Source: Chitinophagales bacterium (GTDB lineage Bacteria > Bacteroidota > Bacteroidia > Chitinophagales > CAIODY01). From it: a stretch of DNA of 64,000 bases. Where the stretch lies: contig CANGEV010000011.1 of the NCBI GenBank assembly GCA_947452995.1, forward strand, positions 1 through 64,000, read 5' to 3'. Shown here piece by piece: positions 35,430 to 46,664 of the stretch; position 1 is the stretch's first letter, and each line of letters opens with the position of its first letter. The notes beneath the pieces were generated by a model. That model searched no databases. It had not been told where the DNA came from and worked only from the letters and a program-made list of their open reading frames with translations. The position numbers and the translations under genes are program-made.

Positions 35430-36974
35430 TTATTTCTTTTTGTTGCTTCTATAGGATTTTCCTGCAGGAACCTGATCTCCGGTAGGAGAACCGAAATGCG
35501 TCATGGCACAACGGAATCCGATGAAAGAAGTTGATTTTTCTTCAGATAAGAAGCGACGATTGCCTGGCGCTAGGAAGAAAGGACCATCATTCCAAGAACC
35601 GCCTTTGAATACGCGTGCATTGTTGTTAATCAACGACTTGTCATTCCAAGGGTCCGTATCACGTGCTTTTGCATCACTCTTGTAGTACATAACTTTAGAG
35701 AAAGAAGTAGAGTCCATTTCCTCTCCAATAGTGATGTTGTTTGCAGTACGGTAGTTACGACGACCAATAGCTTCAGAATCTTTAATTGCATGATAGGTGA
35801 TATGACCTAAGCTGTCTTTTTCTACAGGCTTAAATTCTTCATCTAGTGATTTGGTCGCAAAAACGTTACCGCGATAGGAGTTCAAATCTGCAACATCAAG
35901 TGGCGATAATGCGCGATAAACATCGGCTGTCCATTCCGCTACGTTACCAGCCATATTGTATAAGCCGTAATCATTCGGCATATATGCTTTAACAGGAGCG
36001 GTAAATTCTGCGTTATCATTCAAACCTCCAGCAACCCCCATATAATCACCGACACCACGCTTATAGTTAGCCAACATTGCACCATGCCATTCTGTACCCA
36101 TAGCACCTGGATCACGCAAGCTATAACCATTCCAAGGATACATTTTACCATGCAAGTTATTCTCTTCGCCGTTTGCTGGATTGTTACCAATCAACGCTAA
36201 AGCAGCAAATTCCCATTCAGCTTCGGTAGGTAAACGATATTCCGGCAATAACATACCATCTTCGATACGAACACCACGTTGTCCCATTCCGTTTCCGTTG
36301 TCAGGATTGTAGTCGCGCATTGGTGTTTTTACAGCACCTTGATATTGGCCCACTAAATAAGCTTCTGAGTTGAAGTTATCCGCGTCCTTTTGTTGCGTAT
36401 TAACATTCAAAATGCCGTTACGAATCAAAATCATTTCATTCACACGATCGGTACGCCATTTACAAAAATCAACAGCCTGCAACCAAGAAACACCTACAAC
36501 AGGGTACTGACGGTAAGCAGGATGACGCATGTAGTTGTCGACAAATGGCTCGTTATAAGCCATTTTGTTACGCCAAACCAACGTATCTGGCAAAGCCTTA
36601 CGATAAACTTCAGGATATGTTCCTCCATAAGTACGAAGTGTCCAATAGAGATACTCCAAGTACATTTCGTTTGAAACCTCTGTTTCATCCATGTAGAACG
36701 AAGAAACCGTTACACGACGCGGAATATTATTGAATTCGTAAGCAACGTCCTGCTCAACAGCACCCATTTTAAAGGAACCTCCTTGGATGAAAACCAATCC
36801 TGGACCCGTTTCTTGGCCAGGATATGCTTTTGATTCAAAGCCACCCCATTTTGGGTCGTTTATAGCCCAACCAGTTCCGGTTGAAACCGGTTTGTCACCA
36901 CCACATGAGCTTAAAAGCGCAACAGCAGTGATGCTTGCGAATAGCCAATGGATTTTCATGAACGATTTTTTCAT
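35430..36974 (-). CDS. gldJ: GldJ, lipoprotein of the gliding/type IX secretion machinery
   Basis: This 514-residue protein has a lipoprotein signal ending in ALLSSC. The GldJ-type lead follows (TGTGWAINDPKWGGF, GPGLVFIQGGSFKMG) and then a sulfatase-modifying-factor (FGE-like) fold with MDETEVSNEMYLEYLYW, YRLPTEAEWEFAALA, GLYNMAGNVAEWTADV and ARVFKGGSWNDGPFFL. GldJ and GldK share this fold; GldK is normally beside gldLMN. Position next to porU-porV, as in Flavobacterium johnsoniae, and the GldJ-like lead favour GldJ. It is needed for gliding and for stability of the GldK-containing ring. The ATG at 36974 is used; an in-frame TTG lies 9 bp upstream. A TATATTTG box is at 37006-37013. Confidence 0.87.
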   Translation of the reverse strand: MKKSFMKIHWLFASITAVALLSSCGGDKPVSTGTGWAINDPKWGGFESKAYPGQETGPGLVFIQGGSFKMGAVEQDVAYEFNNIPRRVTVSSFYMDETEVSNEMYLEYLYWTLRTYGGTYPEVYRKALPDTLVWRNKMAYNEPFVDNYMRHPAYRQYPVVGVSWLQAVDFCKWRTDRVNEMILIRNGILNVNTQQKDADNFNSEAYLVGQYQGAVKTPMRDYNPDNGNGMGQRGVRIEDGMLLPEYRLPTEAEWEFAALALIGNNPANGEENNLHGKMYPWNGYSLRDPGAMGTEWHGAMLANYKRGVGDYMGVAGGLNDNAEFTAPVKAYMPNDYGLYNMAGNVAEWTADVYRALSPLDVADLNSYRGNVFATKSLDEEFKPVEKDSLGHITYHAIKDSEAIGRRNYRTANNITIGEEMDSTSFSKVMYYKSDAKARDTDPWNDKSLINNNARVFKGGSWNDGPFFLAPGNRRFLSEEKSTSFIGFRCAMTHFGSPTGDQVPAGKSYRSNKKK

Positions 36975-37005
36975 CTTGTTCAACGGTTTATAGTATATCT
37001 TATGG

Positions 37006-37013
37006 CAAATATA
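37006..37013 (-). promoter_or_regulatory. -7 box (TATATTTG) of gldJ
   Basis: On the minus strand TATATTTG lies 31 nt before the gldJ ATG, inside the 63-bp gap after the PorP/SprF gene. gldJ can therefore be transcribed independently. Confidence 0.5.
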
Positions 37014-37037
37014 GAATTTTTTGCCTAAAAATCAACT

Positions 37038-38069
37038 CTATTTAAAAAAATTAGGGCAACGTAATCTGCTTGGCTGTCCTTTTTCATTGGCATATGGCAT
37101 AGCACCCACACTTTTCTTTTGATTCTCCCAACTATATGCTAACGATAATTCATGCCCTATACGAGGAGCATTCCATTTTGTTGCAGTCACTTGCTCGAAT
37201 GAGTAATTTATTCGCCAATTTCCATTATTCCACCCCAAAAACAGATTCCACCCATCACCTTGAAATACTGTATTTCTAAGGCTCAAACCAATATTTAACC
37301 CACCAATATCACCCATCACACCTAAGGATAATTTTTTCATCTTCAGCTGCGAGTTAAAATCAAAAAATGGTGCAATTCCCCAACTTGTACTGTGTAATGA
37401 TTTAGGCGGATGGAAACGGTATGAACCATGAAAATCCATTAATATCGGCGTCGCTAGTTTTTTCTCCCAGCCCCAACCACTTTGATCTAAATGTTTAAGT
37501 CCGATACCCAAAAAGCCGTCTTTGTATTCTGCCAGAATGCCGGCACCAATATCCATTTTACCGCGCGATTGTAAGTTGGCAATTGACTCATAATTAAAAA
37601 CGGAGCCATTCACTTGTCCACTTAAAGGGTCTATTTGTTGTAAGACAGTCAGCTTAGAAAAATCAACGTTGAAAGTCTCGTATCCAGCCTCCAAGCCTCC
37701 ATGCAAACGTACTTTGTTAGAAATAAGTGTTTGATAAGCATAGGAAAGCCAAACACCTTCTTGCTGAAAAATTCGATTGAATTGATCTTGATGAACAACT
37801 TGCAAGCCTATACCTCCATGCAGCTTCGGAAAATATGCGTCAAATGAGCTCGCGTAAGATACATAGGAGCCAAGACCTGTATATTGATTACGATAGTGTG
37901 CAGTCCATTTATTTTGGCCATGAATACCTGCCGTAGCGCAGTTTAGATAAAGCGGAGAGCCAAAAAGCTGGCTAAAACGCAAATCTTGAGCACGCGCAGA
38001 AAATGTCATTCCAAGTATTAGTAGTAATACTTTAACATTTCGAAATAATATTTTTACTGCTCTACACAA
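37038..38069 (-). CDS. PorP/SprF family protein of the T9SS locus
   Basis: This 343-residue protein has a signal segment (VLLLILGMTFSARAQ) followed by DLRFSQLFGSPLYLNCATAG, the PorP/SprF hallmark, and many Gly/aromatic barrel strands. Ending CPNFFK is typical of this family. The only canonical start is a TTG at 38069: no ATG or GTG occurs in frame before the end of the signal peptide, and an in-frame stop lies 4 codons upstream of it. It sits head to head with porU and just upstream of gldJ, so a core T9SS or PorP role is likely, but assignment within the family is not certain. Confidence 0.85.
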   Translation of the reverse strand: MCRAVKILFRNVKVLLLILGMTFSARAQDLRFSQLFGSPLYLNCATAGIHGQNKWTAHYRNQYTGLGSYVSYASSFDAYFPKLHGGIGLQVVHQDQFNRIFQQEGVWLSYAYQTLISNKVRLHGGLEAGYETFNVDFSKLTVLQQIDPLSGQVNGSVFNYESIANLQSRGKMDIGAGILAEYKDGFLGIGLKHLDQSGWGWEKKLATPILMDFHGSYRFHPPKSLHSTSWGIAPFFDFNSQLKMKKLSLGVMGDIGGLNIGLSLRNTVFQGDGWNLFLGWNNGNWRINYSFEQVTATKWNAPRIGHELSLAYSWENQKKSVGAMPYANEKGQPSRLRCPNFFK

Positions 38070-38090
38070 TATTTTACCTCACTTTTGCGT

Positions 38091-38098
38091 TAGATTTG
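38091..38098 (+). promoter_or_regulatory. Candidate -7 box (TAGATTTG) of porU
   Basis: TAGATTTG lies 38 nt before the porU ATG at 38137, in the divergent gap shared with the PorP/SprF gene. Confidence 0.4.
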
Positions 38099-38136
38099 AA
38101 GTCCGTACAAAAGTATAGATTTATTTGCCGACCTAT

Positions 38137-41100
38137 ATGTCAAATTTTAAGACAGGCTTACTATTAATTATTAGCACTTTGTTGCTAAACAGCTTTTTCT
38201 CAGAAAAGGTAGTAGCACAGTCATATCACTATCAGTTGGAATGGGACACAATCGCACAAGTATATGTGAAGTCGGACGGATCTAAAATAGAATCTTGGCG
38301 TTTTAAAGGAGCTGATTGGTCGGCGCAATATCTGAATGTGCCTGTATTTATAACCAAAATTGCATGTGGTACCAACCAGACATTGAATATTAAACTACAA
38401 AATGCTGTTTATGTTCCTTTAAAAGTTCAGTCACCAAAGTGGTTGCCTGAAATGTCTAGTATTCCTGTTGTTCGCACCAAAAAGCAATTCGCGGCGGGAA
38501 AGGCATTTATTGTTGTTGAAGTTTTTCCGCTTCGTTATAATGCAGCCACTGGAAAAGTAGAAGGTTTGCAATCCTTCCATTTAAATACTACGGCGCTGCC
38601 TGATCCTAAGGTGCAGACAAAGCAATTGGATTATGCAAACAACTCTGTACTTTCCAATGGTGATTGGTATAAAGTCTCTACGGCAACAGAGGGAGTTTAT
38701 AAAGTCGATAGAAGCTTCCTTTCTCAATTAGGCATAGATCCTGCAAGTGTAAACCCAAATCGTTTTGGCGTTTTTGGTCGGGAAAATGGAATCATTCCAG
38801 AAGATAATGCTGATACACGCAAGGATGATTTGGCAAATATTCCATATCAATGGTTGGGCGATGCCGATAATCAATGGGAGGATGGCGAATACGCTTTGTT
38901 TTATACACCAAGCCCAGATAAAATTTATTTGGAGAACGGCTTTTTAACACATAAAAAAAATATTTATAGTGATAAATTGTATTACTACTTGAACTTCAGC
39001 CAAGATCAAGCCTCAAGAATGAGTGGATATCCTTCATTAAACAATCCGACTTGCAGTACAAATCAATACGTGGCTTTTCAGTACAGAGATAAGGATGAGA
39101 AAAATGTAGTGATGAGTGGTCGACAGTGGTTTGAGAAAGACGATTTCGCCTTTACAAAAACAAAGTCGTTTACGTATAGCTTCCCAAATCGAGATATCAG
39201 TAAAAGTGTGCATCTTAAAATTGCATCTGCAGGGCGATATACTAACTCAAGTTATTTGACAGTATCAATGAACGGGACGCAACAATTGATGCATTCCTAT
39301 CATCCTACCTATGATGGCTATGAAAATGAATATGCACACTATATTGCAAGTAGTACCAATGCAAATAGTGGCGACCAAGATATTCAATTAGATTTTAGTT
39401 ATTCCGAAACGAATGGAAATGCTTGGTTAGATTATATAGAATTGCAGGCACTTTGCAATTTGAAGCAGACTAAAAACGTGTTTATTTTTTCCAATCCATC
39501 TATCATGAGTCAAGGTGGTATTTGTGCCTATACACTTACATGTAAAGATGCGAATCAGCAATTATGGGATGTAAGTGATCCGGTGCATCCGAACTTACAA
39601 ATAGGAGTTTTTTCAGGGAATGATTATTTGTTCAACGTCGATAATACGGTGTTTTCACGTTATGTGGCATTGAACCCAGCAGAACCAAGTTCATTTGTTA
39701 ACCCAAGCTTCGTTGCTAAGATTGCAAATCAGGATATTCATGGAATGGTTCAAGGATTTCCTTCGATGCTAATTGTGAGTCCTCCAGCCTTTATGTCTGT
39801 TGCAGCTAAAATCAAATCATTACATGATGGTCTTGGGCAAAAGGTGATTGCCCTCAGTACGGATAAAATTTATGAAGAGTTTGGTGGTGGCCGTCCTGAT
39901 CCAGGAGCGATTCGCGATATGGTTCGATGCTTTTATATGCAAGCGAATGGCGACGAAAGTAAAATGCCGAAGTACGTATTATTATTGGGTGATGGTTCCT
40001 ATGATAACAGAAGTATTATAAAAGGGAATACTGCATTTATTCCAACCTATCAGTCATATAATTCAACAGAGCCCGTGTTTAGTTATGGGTCGGATGACTT
40101 TTTTGCTTTAATGGATGATGGCGAAGGTGAGAATATTGAAAATGGGTATCAATTATTAGATCTTTCTGTAGGGCGTTTACCTGTAAAAACCGTAGATGAA
40201 GCAGAGGATGTGTATCGTAAATTAGAGCATTATATCCACGGCTCTTTGGGCAGTTGGCGTAGTACGATGACCTTTGTAGCGGATGATGAAAATTTGAATT
40301 TGCATGTGAATCAGAGTGATGGTTATGCAGAGAATATTCGCGTTAGTCAGCCAGCCTTCAATATTGATAAAATTTATTTGGATGCGTATAAGCAAGAGGT
40401 TTCATCTGGAGGAGCGCGCTATCCTGATGCGCATGATGCCATTATTCGACGTTTAGAAAGTGGTACTTTAATCATGAATTATACAGGACATGGAGGCGAA
40501 AGTGGATGGGCGCATGAACGAGTCTTTCAGACAGATGATATTGAAGCTTTGAGTAATTACGATAAGTTATCGATTTTCATTACGGCGACTTGTCAGTTTA
40601 GTCGCTATGATCGTCCAGATATGGTTACTGCTGGAGAGCGTTTAATTTTAAATCCAAAAGGTGGCGCCATTGCTTTGCTTACAACCGTTCGATTGGTTTA
40701 TTCATCCGATAATCAGGCGATGAATACAGCTGTCTATAAAAATTTCTTCGATAAGAAAGCCAATGGGCAACATTATACGTTTGGTGAAGTGGTGCAAATG
40801 GCAAAGAATGATAATGGAGTAGGAAAGAGTGAGAATAATCGAAAGTTTACATTGTTGGGCGATCCTGCATTGCCATTGCCATTTGCAAGTTTTGAAGTGC
40901 GTAATGTTACCTTAAATGGAAAGTCCTTAGATAATAATGGTGATACTATTCATGCATTAGATAGAATAAGTATCCAAGGCGATATCACGGATAGCAATGG
41001 TCTTGTTTTGAGTGATTATAATGGGATACTTTCTCCTACCATTTTTGATAAGGCTGTTGCAGTAAGTACTTTAGCTAACGACCCTGCTTCCGAATTTCCG

Positions 41101-41985
41101 GATGGAAGTTATGTTCGTAATTTCAATCTGCAGAAGAATGCGATTTACAGAGGCGCGGCTAGCGTTAAGAATGGTCATTTCAAGTATAGCTTCATCGTGC
41201 CGAAGGATATCAGTTATTATTATGGTCCGGCTAAATGGAGCTCGTATGCTAATAATACATCCGAAGATGCTATAGGAGCTGATTTCAGGATATTAGTCGG
41301 CGGTATTAATGCGCATCCTGAATTAGATAAAAAAGGACCTAAAATAAAAGCATATTTCAACGCGGCTAATTTCGCGAAGAATGGTACCACAGATGCAAAT
41401 CCATTATTATTGGTTGAACTGTTTGATTCAAGTGGGATAAATACCGTTGGTAATGGAATTGGTCATGAATTAACCGCCGTCTTAGATGATGATTTTAGCA
41501 ATGCATTTATTTTGAATGACTTTTATCAAGGGGTATTAGATGACTATCAAAGAGGTAAAATAAACTATCAATTAAACGGACTTAAGGAAGGTAAACATAC
41601 ATTGCGCGTTAAAGCATGGGATGTTTACAACAATTCTAGTGAAGTGATGTTGATGTTTGAGGTGAAAAACGGGACGATGGTTGAGATGGATCATATATAT
41701 AACTATCCAAATCCATTTACTAGCAAAACTCAGTTTCTGTTCGATCACAATCAGGCGGAAAGCTATTTGGATGTGCGCATTCAAATATTTACGGTAAGTG
41801 GGAAATGTGTTAAAACTATTCATGATGCTAGCGTTGCCAATGGCTATCATTTGGATGGGATTGAATGGGATGGCACAGATGATTATGGCGACAAGTTAGG
41901 AAGAGGTGTTTACTTTTATAAGGTAATCCTTCGGACAGCCAATGGAAATAAGACAAGTGCATTTCAAAAGCTCGTAATTTTGTGA
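38137..41985 (+). CDS. porU: PorU, type IX secretion system C25-family sortase/signal peptidase
   Basis: The ATG at 38137 begins a signal peptide (MSNFKTGLLLIISTLLLNSFFSEKVVAQ); the longer frame starts with a TTG at 38125. The 1282-residue protein has the gingipain-type C25 peptidase domain with the catalytic pair H785 (MNYTGHGGESGW) and C819 (ITATCQFSRYD). Earlier, it has the PorU N-terminal beta region, and it ends in a C-terminal CTD-like domain (YNYPNPFTSKTQFLF to KLVIL). PorU removes the CTD of cargo at the cell surface and attaches A-LPS. porV follows after 40 bp. The length matches the family. Confidence 0.93.
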   Translation: MSNFKTGLLLIISTLLLNSFFSEKVVAQSYHYQLEWDTIAQVYVKSDGSKIESWRFKGADWSAQYLNVPVFITKIACGTNQTLNIKLQNAVYVPLKVQSPKWLPEMSSIPVVRTKKQFAAGKAFIVVEVFPLRYNAATGKVEGLQSFHLNTTALPDPKVQTKQLDYANNSVLSNGDWYKVSTATEGVYKVDRSFLSQLGIDPASVNPNRFGVFGRENGIIPEDNADTRKDDLANIPYQWLGDADNQWEDGEYALFYTPSPDKIYLENGFLTHKKNIYSDKLYYYLNFSQDQASRMSGYPSLNNPTCSTNQYVAFQYRDKDEKNVVMSGRQWFEKDDFAFTKTKSFTYSFPNRDISKSVHLKIASAGRYTNSSYLTVSMNGTQQLMHSYHPTYDGYENEYAHYIASSTNANSGDQDIQLDFSYSETNGNAWLDYIELQALCNLKQTKNVFIFSNPSIMSQGGICAYTLTCKDANQQLWDVSDPVHPNLQIGVFSGNDYLFNVDNTVFSRYVALNPAEPSSFVNPSFVAKIANQDIHGMVQGFPSMLIVSPPAFMSVAAKIKSLHDGLGQKVIALSTDKIYEEFGGGRPDPGAIRDMVRCFYMQANGDESKMPKYVLLLGDGSYDNRSIIKGNTAFIPTYQSYNSTEPVFSYGSDDFFALMDDGEGENIENGYQLLDLSVGRLPVKTVDEAEDVYRKLEHYIHGSLGSWRSTMTFVADDENLNLHVNQSDGYAENIRVSQPAFNIDKIYLDAYKQEVSSGGARYPDAHDAIIRRLESGTLIMNYTGHGGESGWAHERVFQTDDIEALSNYDKLSIFITATCQFSRYDRPDMVTAGERLILNPKGGAIALLTTVRLVYSSDNQAMNTAVYKNFFDKKANGQHYTFGEVVQMAKNDNGVGKSENNRKFTLLGDPALPLPFASFEVRNVTLNGKSLDNNGDTIHALDRISIQGDITDSNGLVLSDYNGILSPTIFDKAVAVSTLANDPASEFPDGSYVRNFNLQKNAIYRGAASVKNGHFKYSFIVPKDISYYYGPAKWSSYANNTSEDAIGADFRILVGGINAHPELDKKGPKIKAYFNAANFAKNGTTDANPLLLVELFDSSGINTVGNGIGHELTAVLDDDFSNAFILNDFYQGVLDDYQRGKINYQLNGLKEGKHTLRVKAWDVYNNSSEVMLMFEVKNGTMVEMDHIYNYPNPFTSKTQFLFDHNQAESYLDVRIQIFTVSGKCVKTIHDASVANGYHLDGIEWDGTDDYGDKLGRGVYFYKVILRTANGNKTSAFQKLVIL

Positions 41986-42025
41986 TGCGATAAATAGGTT
42001 TTACATTTACATAATAGAATACACT

Positions 42026-43222
42026 ATGAATAAGCGTTTATTAAAAGTAGCCTTGATGGCTTTAGTAGGTTTAGGTTTAACGGCGAACTCTTCTACGAGT
42101 TTGGCCGGGAATACTATTTCAAATACTACGATTAACACAATTAATACAGCGGTGCCTTTCTTGCGCATCGCTCCTGATGCGCGTTCTGGAGCAATGGGCG
42201 ATGTTGGTATTGCACTTTCTGAAGATGCAAATGCTACGTATTATAATCCTGCCAAGCTAGCCTTCGCTTCTAAAAATATGGCAATGGCTGCAACTTATAC
42301 ACCTTGGTTGAAGGCTTTAAATATTAATGATATCTACCTTACTTATTTGAGTGGATATAAGAAAGTAGGTAAAAATCAGGCTATTGGCGCCTCTTTACGT
42401 TATTTTTCTTTGGGGGATATTACCTTCACGAACTATTCAGGTGATGCAATTGGCAATTTCCGTCCGCGTGAATTGTCGTTTGATGTTGATTATAGCCGTT
42501 TATTAAGTAAGCATTTGAGTGTTGGTTTGGCGATGCGATATATCTATAGTAATCTTGCAGCGGGACAAACCGTGAATGGTGCGCAAGTTCGTTCTGCTAA
42601 CGGAGCTGCAGCTGATTTGAGTTTTTATTACTGGAAGAATGTTAAACTAGGTGATCAGAAAGCGAAATGGTCCTTGGGTTCTTCTGTGACGAATATTGGT
42701 ACTAAAATGACCTATACGCGTTCTGCGGTAAATAAAGATTTCTTGCCGGCAAACTTAGGAATTGGAACTGCGTTGAAAATGGATATTGACAAGTACAATA
42801 CAGTTGAGTTTGCATTTGATATGAATAAATTATTGGTTCCGACACCTTCCATGTCTGATTCGGTTTTGAATTATCAATCAGCTTCTCCTATTTCTGGTGC
42901 GATACATTCCTTCAATGATGCTCCTGGTGGAATGAGTGAAGAGTTTAGAGAAATCAATTATTCTGCAGGTGTTGAATATTGGTACAATAATTTATTCGCT
43001 TTACGTTCTGGATATTTCTATGAGAACCCTACGAAGGGGAATCGTCAGTATCTAACATTCGGAATGGGTATTCACTATACGGTGTTTAATTTCAATTTCT
43101 CTTATTTAGTTGCCGCGAATAAAGGTGCTGGTCAGACTAGCCCATTGAATAATACCTTGCGTTTCTCTTTATTGTTTGATTTTAATGCGATGGCGGCTGA
43201 CGAAAAGCCAGTAAATCCTTAA
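42026..43222 (+). CDS. porV: PorV, type IX secretion outer-membrane shuttle protein
   Basis: This 398-residue barrel has a signal peptide and the PorV hallmark VPFLRIAPDARSGAMGDVGIALSEDANATYYNPAKLAF. The FadL-like strands then run to the end, with FSLLFDFNAM near the C-terminus. PorV binds CTD cargo at the translocon and delivers it to PorU. The porU-porV order is as in Flavobacterium johnsoniae. ispF begins 9 bp downstream, so porV and the housekeeping genes may share transcripts. Confidence 0.94.
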   Translation: MNKRLLKVALMALVGLGLTANSSTSLAGNTISNTTINTINTAVPFLRIAPDARSGAMGDVGIALSEDANATYYNPAKLAFASKNMAMAATYTPWLKALNINDIYLTYLSGYKKVGKNQAIGASLRYFSLGDITFTNYSGDAIGNFRPRELSFDVDYSRLLSKHLSVGLAMRYIYSNLAAGQTVNGAQVRSANGAAADLSFYYWKNVKLGDQKAKWSLGSSVTNIGTKMTYTRSAVNKDFLPANLGIGTALKMDIDKYNTVEFAFDMNKLLVPTPSMSDSVLNYQSASPISGAIHSFNDAPGGMSEEFREINYSAGVEYWYNNLFALRSGYFYENPTKGNRQYLTFGMGIHYTVFNFNFSYLVAANKGAGQTSPLNNTLRFSLLFDFNAMAADEKPVNP

Positions 43223-43231
43223 TAATTTTCT

Positions 43232-43717
43232 ATGTCTAATATGCGTATTGGCTTCGGCTATGATGTTCACCAATTACAGGAGGGACGAGATTTATGGTTG
43301 GGTGGTGTTCAGATTCCTGCAGAAAAAGGAGCTCTGGGGCATAGCGATGCCGATGTTATTTTGCATGCTTTATGCGATGCCATTCTAGGGGCGATGAATG
43401 CGGGTGATATTGGTAAGCATTTTCCAGATACAGACAAAAGCTTTAAAAATATCGACAGTAAGATTCTATTGCAACGCGTGATAGAAGTGATGAAGTCAAA
43501 GGATTATCATATCGTCAATGTCGATTGTTCATTGTCTTTAGAAAGGCCGAAAATAGCACCTCATTTAGATGCGATGCGCGCAGCCATTGCACCGATATTA
43601 GAGGTAAGTGAAGAAGATGTTTCCATTAAAGCTACGACAGGGGAGAAGATGGGTTTTGTTGGTCGTCAGGAAGGTCTTTGTGCTTATGCAGTGGTTTTGT
43701 TAGAAAAGAATAATTAG
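43232..43717 (+). CDS. ispF: 2-C-methyl-D-erythritol 2,4-cyclodiphosphate synthase
   Basis: This 161-residue protein has the full IspF signature: RIGFGYDVHQL (zinc ligands D and H), LGHSDADVILHALCDAILGA, DIGKHFPDTD and IKATTGEKMGFVGRQEG. It forms the cyclic diphosphate in the MEP isoprenoid pathway. The next ATG, at 43241 (MRIGFGYDV), could also be the start. It lies between porV (9 bp) and queE (5 bp). Confidence 0.96.
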   Translation: MSNMRIGFGYDVHQLQEGRDLWLGGVQIPAEKGALGHSDADVILHALCDAILGAMNAGDIGKHFPDTDKSFKNIDSKILLQRVIEVMKSKDYHIVNVDCSLSLERPKIAPHLDAMRAAIAPILEVSEEDVSIKATTGEKMGFVGRQEGLCAYAVVLLEKNN

Positions 43718-43722
43718 AATTG

Positions 43723-44319
43723 ATGAATTACCCGATAGTTGAACATTTTTATACGATACAAGGTGAAGGTTGCTATGCAGGCCGTTCTGCCTATTTTATT
43801 CGATTGGCAGGTTGTGATGTAGGCTGTGTGTGGTGTGATACCAAAGAAAGCTGGGATGCTTCCAAACATCCTACCTACTCTGTTGAAACAATTGTTTCTT
43901 GGGTAGTCGACAGCGGCGCTGATTTGGTAGTGATTACCGGAGGTGAACCATTAATGCATAATTTAACGGAGTTGACTGCGTCATTGCATGCTAAACATAT
44001 TCAGTGTAATCTTGAAACAAGTGGTGCGTATGAATTGAGTGGCGACTTTGATTGGATTTGCGTCTCTCCTAAAAAATTTAAAAAAGCACTACCGAGCGTT
44101 TTAGAAGAAGCAGATGAATTGAAAGTGGTTATTTTCAATGAGCATGATTTTAAATGGGCACAAACCTTCGAAGAACAAGTCCATGAAGATTGTTTATTCT
44201 ATCTTCAGCCAGAATGGGATAGCCGCCAAGAACAAATTCCTGCGATTATAAAATTTATTAAAGAACATACACAATGGAGTATGTCTTTACAATGGCATAA
44301 ATATCTAGCGATTCCTTAA
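43723..44319 (+). CDS. queE: 7-carboxy-7-deazaguanine synthase
   Basis: The 198-residue radical SAM protein begins MNYPIVEHFYTIQGEGCYAGR and carries CDVGCVWCDTKESW as the Fe-S motif, followed by VITGGEPLMHN. QueE forms 7-carboxy-7-deazaguanine on the route to queuosine. The ATG at 43723 is preferred to the TTG at 43720. It ends 2 bp from the convergent MBL-fold gene. Confidence 0.94.
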   Translation: MNYPIVEHFYTIQGEGCYAGRSAYFIRLAGCDVGCVWCDTKESWDASKHPTYSVETIVSWVVDSGADLVVITGGEPLMHNLTELTASLHAKHIQCNLETSGAYELSGDFDWICVSPKKFKKALPSVLEEADELKVVIFNEHDFKWAQTFEEQVHEDCLFYLQPEWDSRQEQIPAIIKFIKEHTQWSMSLQWHKYLAIP

Positions 44320-44321
44320 TA

Positions 44322-45173
44322 TTACGCAAGCGCTTCGGCTAGCGTCATTAACTTGTCGGAGCGAATACCTTTTTCTGTCATTTGCAAGGTTCCACATTCA
44401 TTTACGGCATCGTGTTCGTAGAAGAGAATCCAATTTTCTTCACAAGCTTTCTTTAAGAATAATTCTTTCTCTGCAAGCGTTAGCAGTGGTCGCATATCAT
44501 AGCCCATTACATACGGCAAAGGAATGTGTGCATAAGAAGGCAATAGATCGGCCATATAAGCTACTTTCTTTCCGTTTACTTCAATGACAGGAATCATCAT
44601 CGCCTCAGTATGTCCGTAAGCGAAAAATATTTCCACGCCAGGGAAGGCTTTATAGAACTGTTCTTCGGTAGGGATCATTTTTATTTTGCCGTGCTCTTGT
44701 AGTGGGACGAAGTTCTCTTTTAGGAAAGAAGCTTTTTCCCGCGCATTAGGCTTAATTGCCCAATCCCAATGTTTTTCATTACACCAATAAGTGGCATTTG
44801 GGAAAGCAGGTACTAATTCATCGTTTTCTAATTTATTAACAGCTCCACCGCAATGGTCGAAATGTAAGTGTGTTAAGAATACATCGGTGATTTCCTCCGC
44901 TTTAAAACCTTTGTTGTTGAGATCTTCTAATAAGCTTGGTAAGTAGTCGGGCTCATAATGATTAAAGAATTTAGCATCTTGTTTGTTGCCCATACCGCAA
45001 TCAATCAGCATTTTACGATTATCAAATTCTAATAGCAAGCAACGCATAGCCCAAGTGCAGAGGTTGTTTTCATCAGGAGGCACTAATGACTTCCACATTT
45101 TTTTAGGTACGACGCCGAACATGGCACCTCCATCCAATTTAAACGTTCCTGTATTGATAATTGTCAGTTTCAT
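44322..45173 (-). CDS. MBL-fold metallo-hydrolase
   Basis: The ATG at 45173 (MKLTIINTGTFKLDGG) is chosen over the longer frame from 45239. The 283-residue protein has the metal motif HLHFDHCGG, later ligands in GHTEAMM and MADLLPS, and a C-terminal H in FYEHDAV. It resembles lactonase-like or quinoprotein-type MBL hydrolases (YtnP/AiiA group), but the substrate cannot be told. It lies between convergent queE and divergent purA. Confidence 0.8.
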   Translation of the reverse strand: MKLTIINTGTFKLDGGAMFGVVPKKMWKSLVPPDENNLCTWAMRCLLLEFDNRKMLIDCGMGNKQDAKFFNHYEPDYLPSLLEDLNNKGFKAEEITDVFLTHLHFDHCGGAVNKLENDELVPAFPNATYWCNEKHWDWAIKPNAREKASFLKENFVPLQEHGKIKMIPTEEQFYKAFPGVEIFFAYGHTEAMMIPVIEVNGKKVAYMADLLPSYAHIPLPYVMGYDMRPLLTLAEKELFLKKACEENWILFYEHDAVNECGTLQMTEKGIRSDKLMTLAEALA

Positions 45174-45203
45174 AAAATGTAGATAACTTGAAAACTTATG
45201 TGA

Positions 45204-46517
<1,314 letters not shown>

Positions 46518-46664
46518 TTTTTAGTTTTTAAAAAATAAAAATTTCAAATTTCCAAATCCTGTTTACGTTTGTGAACGTTGGAATGTTGAAAAAATATTTT
46601 TCTAAAAATTTGCGAGTGTGAAATAGGTTTTGAAAATTTACATCATCAAAATTAACAAAGAGCG

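Noticed and set aside
35430-36974. GldK instead of GldJ
   Set aside because: gldK is normally followed by gldLMN, none of which is here, and the porU-porV neighbourhood points to gldJ.
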